Source: Salvelinus alpinus (taxonomy: Eukaryota; Chordata; Actinopteri; Salmoniformes; Salmonidae). From it: a stretch of 64,000 bases of DNA. The notes beneath the pieces are model-generated. The model did not search any database. It was not told the origin of the DNA and saw only the letters and a program-made list of their open reading frames with translations. The position numbers and the translations under genes were made by a program. The stretch is from the NCBI RefSeq assembly GCF_045679555.1, contig NC_092092.1, forward strand, positions 24,480,969 through 24,544,968. The letters are read 5' to 3'. Each line of letters opens with the position of its first letter. Position 1 is the first letter of the stretch. This document shows positions 20,371-32,725 of this stretch, one piece after another.

Positions 20371-23300
20371 GTCCCAAATGGGGACTTGTTACCCTGCATA
20401 ATGCTCTACTTTTGACTATATAAGGAATAAGGTGCCATTTGGGATGCAGACCTAACCTTACCTATGCTGGTAGTATGCCTGCTCAATGATATCGGCTGGC
20501 CAGCGATACTTTCCTTCAAAAAAGAACCAATGAGCCCATAGAGAGATTAGGGTTTTACAGTATTAGTATTTGTTTCTCTAATAGGGTAACACAATTCTTA
20601 GACAAAAAAGCCAGTTAAGTTGGTAGTTGCTCCCCTTTTTAAAATATTTATACTGTACGTATGTCTATGCACGTGACTGCCAAGTAGTTGTTGTTTTTGC
20701 TTTGTTTGGAAAATAATGTAATTTTCTTTTGTGTAATTACACACACACACACACAAAGGCCTAGGGGTTGTCGTGTGACACGTAACACTGCGGTGCGTTG
20801 CCCCACACACTTTGCTTCCGTGGAGACTCTCTGATCCTCCGCTGTGTCGGCTTGACACACCGGATCATCTGTCAAGGTTTTGTCTCGTAAAAAGAAACAC
20901 ACCCTCACCTGGGCGTAATTGATCTAAACACTTTGGTCGTCCATTTGGTTTTCATAATAATTCCAAAAGAAAGGGAGGGGTACGAAGAAAATATGACACT
21001 TCAATTTTTTTATATTTTTAGATGTGGTGCCAAGTGTTTTTTTTCCTTAAGTAGTGCTACAGCGTCAGTGCTGTGGTTGGGCTTGATCAAAGCACACACT
21101 TATTTTCTTGATTTGACAAATAAAACTACAGCTTCAAATCAAAGTAAGCAGAGGGTAGATCCCCCACTAAAGATCCACTTCCTATGAATTCCCCCGCCGC
21201 CCTTTAATCCTTTAATTTTTTGGGCCCTGAAGACTGAATTGTCGGCAGCGGACGGAGTGTGTGTGCTCCTGTGTGTGTGTGTGAGACCACATAAAACAAC
21301 TGTGGTTGAATTACCTTCAGGAAAGGGAGAAAAGAAAATGTCTTTGGGGAAGAAGAATGCCTGACTTGGGTTTGTATCCCAAATAGCACCATATTCCCTG
21401 TATAGTACTACATTTGACCAGAGTTCTATGGGTCCTGGTCAAAAGTAGTGCACTATATAGGGAATGGGGTGTAATTTGGGATTTAACCTGTCTATGAAGC
21501 CAGCAAAGGGAAGCCAGACCTTCAGTAGTGCAGCTATCAAAGCCAAGGCTGCTGTTCTTCCCATGGGGGAAGTGCCCGAAGGCAGGCGCTCTCACAGACA
21601 GAAATGTTGTGCTTTCTTTTCTTAAACATCCCCATTTCGGGAAACTCACGGAAGGGTGTAAGCGCCTGGAGTCACGTAACAATGGCATGGCACCGTCTGG
21701 AGTTTCTCACTGCACTAAAAAGACACAATGACAGTCATATGATTTGACCCCGAGTCAGCGAGCCAGAGAATGATAGTGGGCTTTTGCAGGTTTTTTTCTC
21801 TTCCGCAAGAGTTCCCAACAAAACTTAAACAGCTGGCTTGGCAGTTGGATCACCAGCTTTGCTAAACTGGGTATCCAAGTTTGTTTGTCTGTGTGCTTTC
21901 CTTGCGGACACAATTTGACGTGGTTCACGACAAACTTTCTGACTACCTCACCAGATGAAATGTGCCCAATTGATTTCACAGACAGGGTGGTAGTCAGAGT
22001 TGAATAGCGGGAACTTGGTTACCGTGATTTCCCGCCCAAACACACTCCCTTCTCCTAGGATAAAATAACTGCAAGAAACCGGTAAATTATAATAAATTAT
22101 TTCTATAAGCAGCATTACGTGAAATGGAACTGTTAAATTGTATGCAATGTCTGAATCTGGCTTCTCTACGGCTTTCTCTCTGTATGATCAATCATCAACG
22201 CTCAGGGTGGGGACAGAAGGCGCATCTCGGTATGGACCGCAGTTCACAATGCATGGACCCTCATGGTAGCTTTTTTTCTTGTGACGGGAAGGCCTACATT
22301 TGCTGCAGCTTAGCATATACCATAGCAGTATAAGGACTGAATGTGTGTCTAATTTACACATCAGTCTGGCTTTCGGGGGACACTGTTTTTCCATATTTTT
22401 ATTGTGAAGATGATTTTCTTTTAATTACAGCTGCAGAGTTCTAAAACAGCCTATCACTCGAATATCGTTGCTTTAAATCAGTGAGCAGTCTTTCCATCCG
22501 TTACATTCAAATGTCATCAGTAGATAATCCTGTTCAAGATAATACAGTGTACATATATAGATGTCCTACCCTACCTCGTTCAGGTAATACATTCTATGCA
22601 GTATTAGCCTTATATTTAGCTAATGAATGATGGGTTATGCATACGCTTCTAACTTATAGCCTCTGTTTCTTGTGCAATATGCACCTGCACTTCGCTGGTC
22701 CTTCTCATTAAAAAACACTTCATAGCTCTTGGAGTCCCAGGAAAAGCTAGACGAGAATAGCTAGATGGACACATATTTTTTGCATTTCTTATACTAATAA
22801 ACTATTCGATGATTCGTCATTCATCTTGTTTGATGAATGTTAAATACAGCAGCCAGTAGGAGTTTGAAAGAAGAGGACAGGCTATGGCGGTAGGCTATAG
22901 CACTTATTTATTCAGACTCATAACCATTCCATCTGCATCTTATTCTAGTCCAACTATTATTCAAGCATGTCATGACAATGAAGATAAGGACAACAACACT
23001 AATTTCATTTAACTGTTGAAAGTGAGGAAGGAATGACGCAACACTAGAGAAGTAATAAACACAACATTAGGGTAAATATTATGATATTAAGGTATATATC
23101 CGTCAGCTTACTAAATGTAAAATGGGTCCTATTATAGTCAAACTTGCTAGCCCATAATTGTAACTTTGTAGGCCGCAGGTCCTGCACCAGAATTGCATGT
23201 GTTCTCCTAGCTTCATGGTTGGAACGTGGTGTATAATTCCAGTATATAATACAGTTCACGCTCAAAGATTAGCCTACTGGAGCATGTTTCATTTATTTAC

Positions 23301-24089
23301 CCAGGAGATATAGCTACATCTATTTGTTTCTGTAGTTGAAATGTGCTATCCATGTGCTGGATAACAGCACAATCATTTGGGCTGTCATCAGGCTCATGTA
23401 GCATCGGGCTTGAATTTTCATGCCGATCAAAACTCTAATCCAAACATTTATATGCTTTAGAATGATACTTCCGTTTTTTGGTGGGAAATACCGTGAAAAA
23501 CCGGGTTACCTGGGGAAAGTGTTTTATTTTCGGGATGAAACATTTTGTGAAAACCGGAGAATATTCAAACCTAGTGGTAGTGTTTTGTAGTATTGGAACC
23601 TGCTTGTGGGATGAGGTGGTGATGGCCTTGTCTGAGGGCTGAGCTTGTGGTTTTCCCTCAGAGCTCCCTGTGTCCTTGCAAACCTTCCAGATGGTTGAAC
23701 AGCTCTGTAATGGGTTTGGAGACAGGGCCTTGAGTGTTGGAGTGACCTGGAGGTGGTCTGGCCTTCCAAGCCCCTGGGGGTCACAGCAGGGAAGGACTCC
23801 CCGGGTGTTCCAGCCATCAGAAGGCCACTCGGGCCCATCTCCCTCCATCACTGACTCCCCACTCTCCGGCCCTAATTTAAGCTAATTGAGTAATTGGGAC
23901 TGAAGACTGTTTCAAGCTGGGTCTGGTGGTCCTAAAGACCCTGGTTGTAACCTGAGGTCCTCAGCTAAACAAACAGGACCTGGCCTGTACTGTCAAATCA
24001 GGATGAAGAGTGCAGTCTAGTAGTGAACTGCTCTGTCCCAAATGGCACCCTCTTCCCTGTATAGTGCCCTACTACAGCCGGTGCACAAT
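20371..24089 (+). other. Presumed intron 4 with short palindromic repeats
   Basis: No gene is recognised. A degenerate palindromic repeat lies at 20371-20447, a CA run at about 20739-20756, a clear palindromic repeat at 21375-21483 (separate entry) and a half copy at 24034-24076. Open frames in this region overlap each other on both strands and show no domains. Confidence 0.4.
21375..21483. repeat. Palindromic short repeat, about 107 bp hairpin
   Basis: The left arm TATCCCAAATAGCACCATAT and right arm ending GGGGTGTAATTTGGGAT are inverted copies, with TGTATAGTACTACATTTGAC facing GTCAAAAGTAGTGCACTATA. The whole can fold into one long hairpin. This is a very common salmonid dispersed repeat. 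Other copies or halves lie at 20371-20447, 24034-24076, 25661-25726, 38139-38187, 46975-47030, 50473-50532 and 52011-52116. Confidence 0.75.
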
Positions 24090-25662
24090 ATCTAATATTA
24101 AGCAAGTCTTGAGGTTTTGCTCGCCTGAGGTAGAGTACCTTTCAAGCTGTAGACCACACTATCTACCAAGAGTTTTCATCTATATTTTTCGTAGCTGTCT
24201 ATTTACTACCACAAACCGATGCTGGCATTAAGGCCGCACTCAACGAGCTGTATAAGGCCATAAGCAAACAGGAAAATGCTCCTCCAGTAGGGGCATCGAT
24301 GTCGCATCGATGTCGTCCCCACAGTGACCGTGCGTACGTATCCCAACCAGAAGCCATGGATTACAGGCAACATCTGCACTGAGCTAAAGGCTAAAGCTGC
24401 CGTTTTCAAGGAGTGGGACACTAATCCAGACACTTTTATAAGAAATCCCGCTATGCCCTCAGACGAACGATCAAACAAGGCAAAGCATCAATACAGGACT
24501 AAGAAGGAACCCTTCAAAACCGGTTCTGACACTTGTCGGATGTGGCAGTGTTTGCAAACTATTACGGATTAGGAAGGGAAACCCATCCTAGTAACGCGAG
24601 TCTACCAGATGGCCTAAATGCCTTTTTTATGCTTGATTCGAGGCAAGCAACACTGAAGCATGCACGAGAGCACCAGCTGTTCCGGACGGCTGTGTGATCA
24701 TGCTCTCCGTAGCTGATGTGAGCAAGACCTTTTTAAACGGGTCAACATTCTCAACGCCGCGGGTTGTGAATTGATTACCAGGATGTGTACCCAGGATAAC
24801 AATCTCTCTCTCCACATTAGCAAGACAAAGGAGATGATTGTGGACTACAGGAAAAGGAGGACCGAGCATGCCCTCATTCACATCAATGGGGCTGTAGTGG
24901 AGCGGGTCGAGAGTTTCAAGTTTGTTGGTGTCCACATCACCAACAAACTATCATTGTTCAAACACACCAAGACAGTCGGGAAGAGGGCACGACAACTCCT
25001 ATTCCCCCTCAGGAGACTGAAAATATTTGGCATGGGTCCCCAGATCCTCAAAGTTCTACAGCTGCACCATTGAGAACATCCTGACAAGTTGCATCACCAC
25101 CTGGTTTGGCAACTGCTCAGCATCCCACCATAAGGCACTACAGAGGGTAGTGTGTACAGCCCATTACATAACTGGGGCCAGTTTTCTACTATCCAGGACC
25201 TCTATACTTGGTGGTGTAATGCCCAAAATATTATCAGACTCCAGCCACCCAAGTCATAGACTGTTCTCTCTGATACTGCACGGCTAGCGGTACCGGAGCG
25301 CTAAGTCTAGGTCCAAAAGTCTCCTTAACAAGCTTCTACCCCGAAGCCATTGGACTGCTGAACAATTAATAAAATGGCTACCTGGACTTTTTTTCCCCGC
25401 TGCTGCTACTCTGTTTATCTATGCATAGTCCCTTTCCCCCTACCTACATGTACGTATTACCTCGACTAATATGTACCCCTGCACATTGACTCGGTACCGG
25501 TACCCCCTGTATATAGCCTCGTTCTTTTTTGGGGGGGAGGTGGTAAATATTTTGTAAATGTTTATTTAAACTGCCTTGTTGGTTAAGGGCTTATAAGTAA
25601 GCATTTCACTGTAAGGTATACACCTGTTGTATTCGGCACGTGTCAAACAATTAGATTTTGAC
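24090..25662 (+). mobile_element. LINE (non-LTR retrotransposon), degenerate, with 3' end
   Basis: In order, the + strand shows endonuclease-domain remnants (FCSPEVEYLSSCRPHYLPR, then AALNELYKAISKQENA in another frame), the linker with PNQKPWITGNICTELKAKA, CRMWQCLQTITD, the RT thumb region with NNLSLHISKTKEMIVDYRKR, FKFVGVHITNKLS and a C-terminal stretch with ITTWFGNCSASHHKALQRVV. The RT palm with its catalytic motifs is deleted (about 24640-24770). The 3' UTR includes GGGCTTATAAGTAAGCATTT. It is of the fish CR1/L2/Rex type; exact clade unresolved. Fragments of the same family lie in intron 1. Confidence 0.8.
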
Positions 25663-25726
25663 CAGGGCCCATAGCTATCTGGTCAAAAGTGGTGCTCTAC
25701 ATAGGGAATGGGGTACCATTTGGGAC
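25661..25726. repeat. Half copy of the palindromic short repeat
   Basis: Contains GGTCAAAAGTGGTGCTCTAC and ATAGGGAATGGGGTACC followed by ATTTGGGAC, the right half of the repeat described at 21375-21483. Confidence 0.6.
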
Positions 25727-25789
25727 TCAGCCTTCTAGCGTGTGAGTGAAGTGTCTCAGTCTAGTATGTGTCATTCTTCACACACACAC

Positions 25790-26012
25790 CAAGGGCTTCC
25801 GAGTGGCGCAGCAGTCTAAGGCACTGCATCTCAGTGCAAGAGGCGTCACTGCAGTCCCCGGTGCGAATCAAGGCTGCATCACATCCGGCCGTGATTGGGA
25901 GTCCCATAGGGCGGCGCACAATTGTCCAGCGTCGTCCGGGTTTGGCTGGGGTAGGCCGTCATTGTAAATAAGAATTTGTTCTTAACTGACTTGCCTAGTT
26001 AAATAAAAGTGT
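25790..26012 (+). repeat. tRNA-derived SINE, copy 1
   Basis: It begins GGGCTTCCGAGTGGCGCAGC with an A-box-like TGGCGCAGCAGTCTAAGG and a B-box-like GGTGCGAATCAAGGC, spaced as in a tRNA gene. The body contains TGGGAGTCCCATAGGGCGGC and the tail TTCTTAACTGACTTGCC then TAGTTAAATAAAAG. It is a typical salmonid tRNA-derived SINE. One B-box base is changed from GGTTCGAATC, so promoter activity is doubtful. Confidence 0.85.
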
Positions 26013-26519
26013 GACTGAGTCTTAAAGATTGTGTGATTTTAGTTTTTTGTTGTGGAAAAACGTTGTCTTTTGTGGCTGTCTGGCATGTAATTTTCCCTGT
26101 AGTGTTGAAGGGCGACTGAGTGCTCTTTTGTGCCTGCCTGTCTGTCTAGTTTGTGTCTTTGTCTCCTGCAAAGTGCTGTCTAAGGATGGTGGCACGCGAG
26201 CGGCGAGCCCCCACTAGCCCCCCGGCCCGTCCGCTATTACCGCCACTGTGAGCGACGCCCTTCGCTCTTGTCTTGTGGAGGCATGTATTATTAACCCTCC
26301 TACAGTATCTCTTCTAACTCCTCTTAGTGGGCTCCTTCAAGCTTTATTGTAATGGTGAGAGGTTAGCATGTCTTGGGGGTATGATATTTATGTGTATGTA
26401 ACGTTCTCGCTCATCATTATTCATGATTCATTCAGGACTGTCCGTAACCATGGTAGCATCCACATTAATGTACAAGTGTTAAGAAACATTCTATTCTCGC
26501 TTACAATATAAGTGACAAA
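26013..26519 (+). other. Intron DNA, nothing firm
   Basis: No gene recognised. A small C+G-rich block at about 26185-26265 with several CpG dinucleotides stands out from its surroundings, but no splice sites or domain support an exon. Confidence 0.35.
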
Positions 26520-26775
26520 AAAATGACACCAATTGACTACTTTAATACACATGGAAGTGAATTTGTCCCAATACTTTTAGTCCCCCCATTTTAAGGGACC
26601 ATGTACAAAAAGTGCTGTAGTCTCTAAACGGTTCACCCTATATGGTTGAAAATACCCTCAAGTTAAAGCTGACAGTCTGACTATGATGCAATGTATCATT
26701 TCAATACCAAAGTGCTGGATTACAGAAACCCCCAAAAATATTGTCACTGTCCCAATACTTTTGGAGCTGTGTGTT
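26520..26775. mobile_element. Tc1-like terminal fragment (family H)
   Basis: It ends with CACTGTCCCAATACTTTTGG AGC, and also has GTCCCAATACTTTTAGTCCC inside, as in the 3' region of a salmonid Tc1-like family. The transposase part is absent. Confidence 0.55.
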
Positions 26776-26851
26776 ATGTATGTGTGTGTGTGTGTATATA
26801 GATAGATATATCTTTATATGAGAGCGAAAGCGAATGTGTGTGTGTTTGTGA

Positions 26852-27655
26852 TATACACTACCGTTCAAAGGTTTGGGGTCACTTAGAAATGTCCTTGTTT
26901 TTGAAAGAAAACCACATTCGTTTTGTCCATTAAAATAACATCCAATTTATCAGAAATACAGTGTAGACGTTGTAAATGACTATTGTAGCTGGAAATAGCT
27001 GTTTTACATTTTTTATGGAATGTCTACATACGCTTGTCAGTCTCATGTTCTGAAGGATATTCCATGCGAGAAATTGCCAAGAAACTGAAGATCTCGTACA
27101 GCGCTGTGTACTACTCCCTTCACAGAACTGTGCAAACGGGCTCTAACCAGAATAGAAAGAGGAGTGGGAGGCCCCAGTGCACAACTGAGCAAGAGGACAA
27201 GTACATTAGAGTGCCTAGTTTGAGAAACAGTCGCCTCACAAGACCTCAGCTGGCAGCTTCAATAAATGGTACCAGCAAAACACCAGTCTCGACGTCAACA
27301 GTGAAGAGGTGACTCCGGGATGCTGGCCTTCTAGGCAGAGTTGCAAAGAAAAATCCATATCTCAGACTGGCCAATAAAATAAATTAAAAGATTAAGATGG
27401 GCAAAATAACAGACACTGGACAGAGGAAGATTGGGAAAATTGTTATTGATCAATGGAAACCGAATGCATTTGACCTCAATTTCAAGTCTCATAGCAAAGG
27501 AGACTTTGCAATACTTTTTGCAGAAATGTCAAAAAACTTGTTTTCACTTTGTCGTTATGGGGTGTTGTGTGTAGATTTGATAAAATACATAATACAGCCT
27601 TGTTCTAAAATGTGGTGGGAAAAGTCAAGGGGTCTGAATACTTTCCGAATGCTGT
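26852..27655 (+). mobile_element. Mosaic Tc1-like element made of three families
   Basis: The left 180 bp is the end of one family (CTACCGTTCAAAGGTTTGGGG then AGAAATGTCCTTG). From about 27034 it carries a transposase N-terminus, and from about 27420 it has the 3' end of family A (GATCAATGGAAACC, then AAAGTCAAGGGGTCTGAATA and CTTTCCGAATG at 27650). The ends are therefore unlike each other, so this is not a unit that could move by itself. Confidence 0.7.
27034..27312 (+). pseudogene. Tc1-like transposase, N-terminal DNA-binding domain fragment
   Basis: A 92-codon open frame with the two helix-turn-helix motifs of a Tc1 transposase: YSMREIAKKLKISYSAVYY and, after the GRP-like linker KRSGRPQCT, RLTRPQLAASINGTS with the following STSTVKR. 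This is the paired-like domain that binds the inverted repeats. It ends at a TGA just after VKR; the sequence goes on (LRDAGLLGRVAKK in type) for about 60 bases and then stops matching. The catalytic domain is missing. Confidence 0.8.
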
Positions 27656-30166
27656 CTGTCTATTCCGGATTATGACATTGCTCGTTGTGATATTTCTTAA
27701 TTTCTCTCTTTTGGATTATGTGTTTTCTAGGTATTGTTGGAGCAAGAAACACACATTTCACTGCACCTGCGATAACATCTGTGTACGCGATGAACAAACT
27801 TTGATTTTAGAGCGAGATTACACAAGCAGCCGGAACAATGGGCGTTCACGCAAGACAGTGTTGTGTTCCTCGACGCGAGCATTTAGCTCATTTGGGAGTT
27901 CTGCATCACTGTTTATCTCATGGCTGAGTTTCCTTTGTAATCTGTTATCGTCTGCAAACCCTGCCACATGCAACGAGCGTCGGAGCCGGTGTAATAGGAT
28001 GCCACCTTGTCCTATGAAGAGGATATACTTTACATGTAATTGGGGCTGAAAGTGACTGGTTGCAGGAATAGTAAATACTTATGTTAACATACTAATGGTT
28101 ATACATGCAATCAGGAGTAATAGTGACCAGTAGCAGGATACATACTAATAGTAATCAATGGACAGTAGTCTATAGGAGTAATACATCAAATCAATAGTAA
28201 TTTTAGCAGCAGCGTAGGTTGTGAGAGTGGGTTGAGACTTGTGGATTGGTATATAATCAATGTGGATACTCTGGGAGCGGGAGAGCAGTAGTTATTTGCC
28301 ATTTAAGTCTTATGGCCAATGGAAAATAAGCTGTTTTAGGAGTCTGTTTGTCTTAGCCTTGATGCCTGGTACCGCTTGCCGGACGCCATCAATCATCTGT
28401 TTTAATTATATTTATCCAAACGCTTGGAGGTCAGATTGAGGTGCTAGCTAGTTGGAATGACTGGACCCTGAAATGAGTCAGAAAATTCCCCACTGGGATA
28501 CAATGTCTTGAACCCTCCTTTGGGCACCCCACCTCTAACTTGTGAGGCTGGAAGGGCATTTAAAGAGCTATACTGATGCAAATGTTCAATCTTGTCCGAA
28601 GGAAAGCCATTTCAAATCACACTTTAGTAATTTGCTTTAACCACAAAACAAAAATAAATAATTTTAGGATAAATTATTGTGATAATAATTTTTTATTTGT
28701 CTGGTTATGCCCTACTTCAAAATTACAATTTTGAAGAAATCCCTCTACGTGCAAGAGCCTACATTTTGTCTTTGTTTTTCTGGTTATATTCCCCTCGTTT
28801 GAACTGAGCAGATCATTGTTTAATTTAGACTTGTCTGGCATGGGGGTCCTAATCATGCTATTGAGCTTGAGATGCAATAATGAAGCATGCTAAGGCTTGC
28901 ATTTTTTATGTGGCCCGGTACCTCAATTTCTCTCCTTCCAAAAGCTTGAAAATCAGCATGATGCTGGTTCTAGAACACCTGTGGATCTGATAATGAGCTG
29001 ATTGGTGATTAGACTACAGTGAATAATTTACTTATGAGGTTTCCAATGGTAACATAGACGGGGATAGGCACCCTCTGTCTCCACAGGCGATTTCCCCACA
29101 CCCACACACTTTGTGTCGCCTGTCATTTGTTTGGAGAATGAGTGGCTCATGCATGCATCCCCATAGCTTCCCATGCATTTTTTTAAATCCACATTTGCAT
29201 GCATAGGGAGCATTATCAGAGGCAATGTACTGTGACTCAGAGATATGGCGTGTGTGAGAGATGACAGAAACAGTCTAGTTGTGTACTAGAAATTGAGATC
29301 TTATAAATAGATGGAGTCATTTATTTTGCTTTATTTTAATTACTACATAACATTTAGGTCTTTTAGCATCATACACTCTTATCCAGAGCAACTTATACAG
29401 TCAAATGTTCATACTTTCATTTAAAAATGTACTTTTTTCTCAGACATTTTCTAAATGCATAGCCTAATGCTTTATATTATGGTGGAAATAACATCCACAT
29501 AGCAGGCTTATTCTATGCATGTTATCATTCATCTTTAAAGGTGGTGGAACATTAGTTTATTCTCCATTGTAATATCCACCGTCAATTTCAAATGACTTCC
29601 TGAGTGCTTTTCAATTGTTGCTGCTATTTGCTTTTCCTTTAGGCGCTGTATTGACACAGAATGGTAGATAAGGTTAGGCGATTGAAGGTCATATCAGGCA
29701 CTGAATAGCCTACAGTTTGTGTTCACTGAAGTTGGATACCTTGCTGTCATATCTTCTGAGATACAATCAGTTGGATGTCACCACAGTTCTAAATCTCAAC
29801 TGTCAATACTAGGTGTCCTCTTCCGGTATTGGTGCCAGCCACATACTGGGCATCCTACCCTCCCTGGGGTAGGCCTACTCAACTACCCAGTGGGTTCCAA
29901 CTGTCAAGTCCTCTCCCAGGGTTGCCCAAACCCTCCAAGGTTTTAATGTGTTTTGGGGTACCCGTTGTGACATTCTACCTCCAGAAGAGGAACCATTAGT
30001 AGTAACAGAACCTCTCAACCTCTCCAACAAGAACACTCCTCTTCAAAGACCATGAAAATGCTCTGCTCTAAGAGTTTTATCTGTCCCCTGGTGAGCAGTA
30101 GTGACAGAAGATATGCTTTCAAACAGAGCATGAATACTACTAGCATGACAACATCCCCACACACCA
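27656..30166 (+). other. Presumed intron 4, no gene recognised
   Basis: Mostly single-copy-like AT-rich DNA. The phrases at 28050-28200 ('ATACTTATGTTAACATACTA', 'ATCAGGAGTAATAGTGACC') suggest a decayed dispersed repeat. No open frame shows a known domain. Confidence 0.35.
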
Positions 30167-32725
30167 GGGTTTCTGTTAGGGAAAGTTGGTGCCGGACATT
30201 TGACCGGCAGCATTTTAATTTAACGGAGATTTTGATACATTTACTGGACCCATATGCATTGGGTGTGTAACCCAATTAGGGCGTTCACCCACGGTGCTCA
30301 GAATGACAGCATTACAGTTAGATTATGGTTATTCTTAAACAGAACATGCAACGACATGCGACTTTGACGATTTCAGATGCACACTTTGAAGATGTTAGAA
30401 TAACTGCCACATTTGCTACTCCTCAGCAACAAGATGAGTAATGAACGGCAATCTAATATCCCCATAGCAGAAAAGTGTACCTATTCAATTGGTCAGCTTG
30501 TCATTCTGTGCAAGAAAGAAATGGCCTATTCCAAATGGATTCTGGGACAGTTGTTCAAGTTTCAAATCAAATCAAGTTTATTTTATATAGCCCTTCGTAC
30601 ATCAGCTAATATCTCGAAGTGCTGTACAGACACCCAGCCTAAAACCCCAAACAGCAAGCAATGCAGGTGTAGAAGCACGGTGGCTAGGAAAAACTCCCTA
30701 GAAAGGCCAAAACCTAGGAAGAAACCTAGAGAGGAACCAGGCTATGAGGGGTGGCCAGTCCTCTTCTGGCTGTGCTGGGTGGAGATTATAACAGAACTAT
30801 GCCAAGATGTTCAAAATGTTCATAAGTGACAAGCATGGTCAAATAATAATCATGAATCATTTTCAGTTGGCTTTTCATAGCCGATCATCAAGAGTTGAAA
30901 ATAGCAGGTCCGGGACAGGTGGCGGTTCCATAACCGCAGGCAGAACAGCTGAAACTGGAATAGCAGCAAGGCCAGGTGGACTGGGGACAGCAAGGAGCCA
31001 TCACGCCCGGCAGCCCCGACGCACGGTCCCAGGGCTCAGGTCCTCCGAGAGAGAGAGAAGGAGAGAATTAGAGAGAGCCAAGATTTTCAAAATGTTCATA
31101 AATGACAAGCATGGTCAAATAATAATCAGGAATAAAAGTCAGTTGGCTTTTCATAGCCGATCATTAAGAGTTGAACAGGTAGGGGTTCCATAACAGCAGG
31201 CAGAACAGTTGAAACTGGAACAGCAGCAAGGCCAGGTGGACTGGGGACAGCAAGGAGTCATCATGCCCGGTTTGCCGTGACGTATGGTCCTAGGGCTCAG
31301 GTTCTCCGAGAGAGAGAAAGAAAGAGAGAACGAGAGAATTAGAGAGAGCATACTTAAATTCACACAGGACACTGGATAAGATAGGAGAAGTACTCCAGGT
31401 ATAACCAACTGACCCTAGCCCCCCGACACATAAACTACTGCAGCATAAATACTGGAGGCTGAGACAGGAGGGGTCAGGAGACACTGTGGCCCCATCCGAT
31501 GATACCCCCGGACAGGGCCAAACAGGAAGGATATAACCCCACCCACTCTGCCAAAGCACAGCCCCCACACCACTAGAGGGATATCTTCAACCACCAACTT
31601 ACAGTCCTGAGACAAGGCCGAGTATAGCCCACAAAGATCTCCACCACAGCACAAACCAAGGGGGTGAATGATAGATCCCAAATTCATATAACCCAGTAGC
31701 CCTAGGCTGACAAAAAAAATAAGGCTGATGCAACAGATCAGAACGTTTATCTTAAAATGTTAAACTTTTTATTTCTTCACATAAGCAAGGCAGTAGGCTA
31801 CGTGCACATGTTCGTTCCATAATGCAGTTAGCGGGAAAACACCATTGTTAAAAGCCCACCGCTCATGTGAGTGGTTTCATGTGACTAAGATTAAAATATC
31901 TATTCGAAATTTAGAGAGAGGAAATCCTAAAGATGCAACAACTAGCACGGGTTGCTAATATGACTAGGAGTGTCTACTGGCTGCTGGAAAATGAAAGAAA
32001 TTTGATTTGAAACCCAATAGAACATAAAAGAAAATAGGCTACTGGTTTCAATGATTGCTTCCACGTTTCTATGGTCGGATTTTACTTTGAAGCAAGGTAA
32101 GACATGCCTCATAATATGAAGTAAAATGTTCAGGTTTCAAACAATTAAGTGTGTGTGTTCAAAATGCGTCCTGCCTCCAGCTCATAGCAAAGTCAGTGGT
32201 GTGTGACTCGCTGAAGCCTGCCTAAAGTTGCCTATATGCACTTGAATGGCAAATGTGAAGCGCTCTTAAATGACCAGTTGAGAAATAAAAATAGTAGATC
32301 TTTTTAATCTTGGCCATCAGAACTGCTTTTAACACACGATTGCATTTAGAATTGCTACGCAATGATTGGGCTTATAAAAACACATTTCACTCCAGCAACG
32401 AATGAGCTGTTTGAGAAGCTGTAGCAGCAGCTCTCGTGCTGTCTGGCGGATTTTCCGCTCATAAGCTCTGTAACTGTATGCTGCGCGGGTTGATAAACAT
32501 AACTATGAAAATACACACGGCAATTTAATTCCCCTAAATTATGCAAATTAACATAGACCGATAAGCATGACCGGTTAAATATATTTCCATCAATGAAGAG
32601 GCAAAAATAACATTTTGCAATGGGATTTTTTTCTTATCCTGGACAATTGTCCGGCGGCAATTTTTTATTTATCGGCAAAAAAATATAGAGGCCAAAAGCC
32701 AGCTATTACCATCTAACGGAAACCA
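30167..32725. mobile_element. Terminal-inverted-repeat element with a nested repeat
   Basis: The left end AGGGTTTCTGTTAGGGAAAG is mirrored by TCTAACGGAAACC at the right end. Inside each end a GGACA/CCGGCGGCA block follows (GCCGGACATTTGACCGGCA on the left, GACAATTGTCCGGCGGCA on the right), also inverted. The unit spans 2.56 kb but about 1.13 kb of it is a different repeat (30561-31690). No transposase is visible, so it is a non-autonomous DNA element of uncertain superfamily. Confidence 0.55.
30561..31690. repeat. Dispersed salmonid repeat with an internal tandem duplication
   Basis: It begins AAATCAAATCAAGTTTATTT TATATAGCCC, a phrase very common in salmonid genomes. Two tandem units of about 278 bp follow, at about 30808-31085 and 31086-31360. 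Each starts TCAAAATGTTCATAA, carries GGCCAGGTGGACTGGGGACA and ends in a GA-rich AGAGAG tract. It is non-coding: the open frames on the two strands are shadows of the repeat. Confidence 0.7.

Noticed and set aside
25790..25870. True tRNA gene
   Set aside because: A- and B-box-like blocks are present but the sequence continues into a SINE body and tail, and no cloverleaf with an anticodon stem is clear.
26180..26270. CpG-rich block as a CpG island or exon
   Set aside because: Too short (about 90 bp) and without splice sites or an open conserved frame; an isolated G+C-rich patch is enough to explain it.
30807..31687. Several open frames of 85-128 codons on both strands
   Set aside because: They lie in the tandem 278-bp repeat units; repetition and GA-rich tracts keep frames open without coding.
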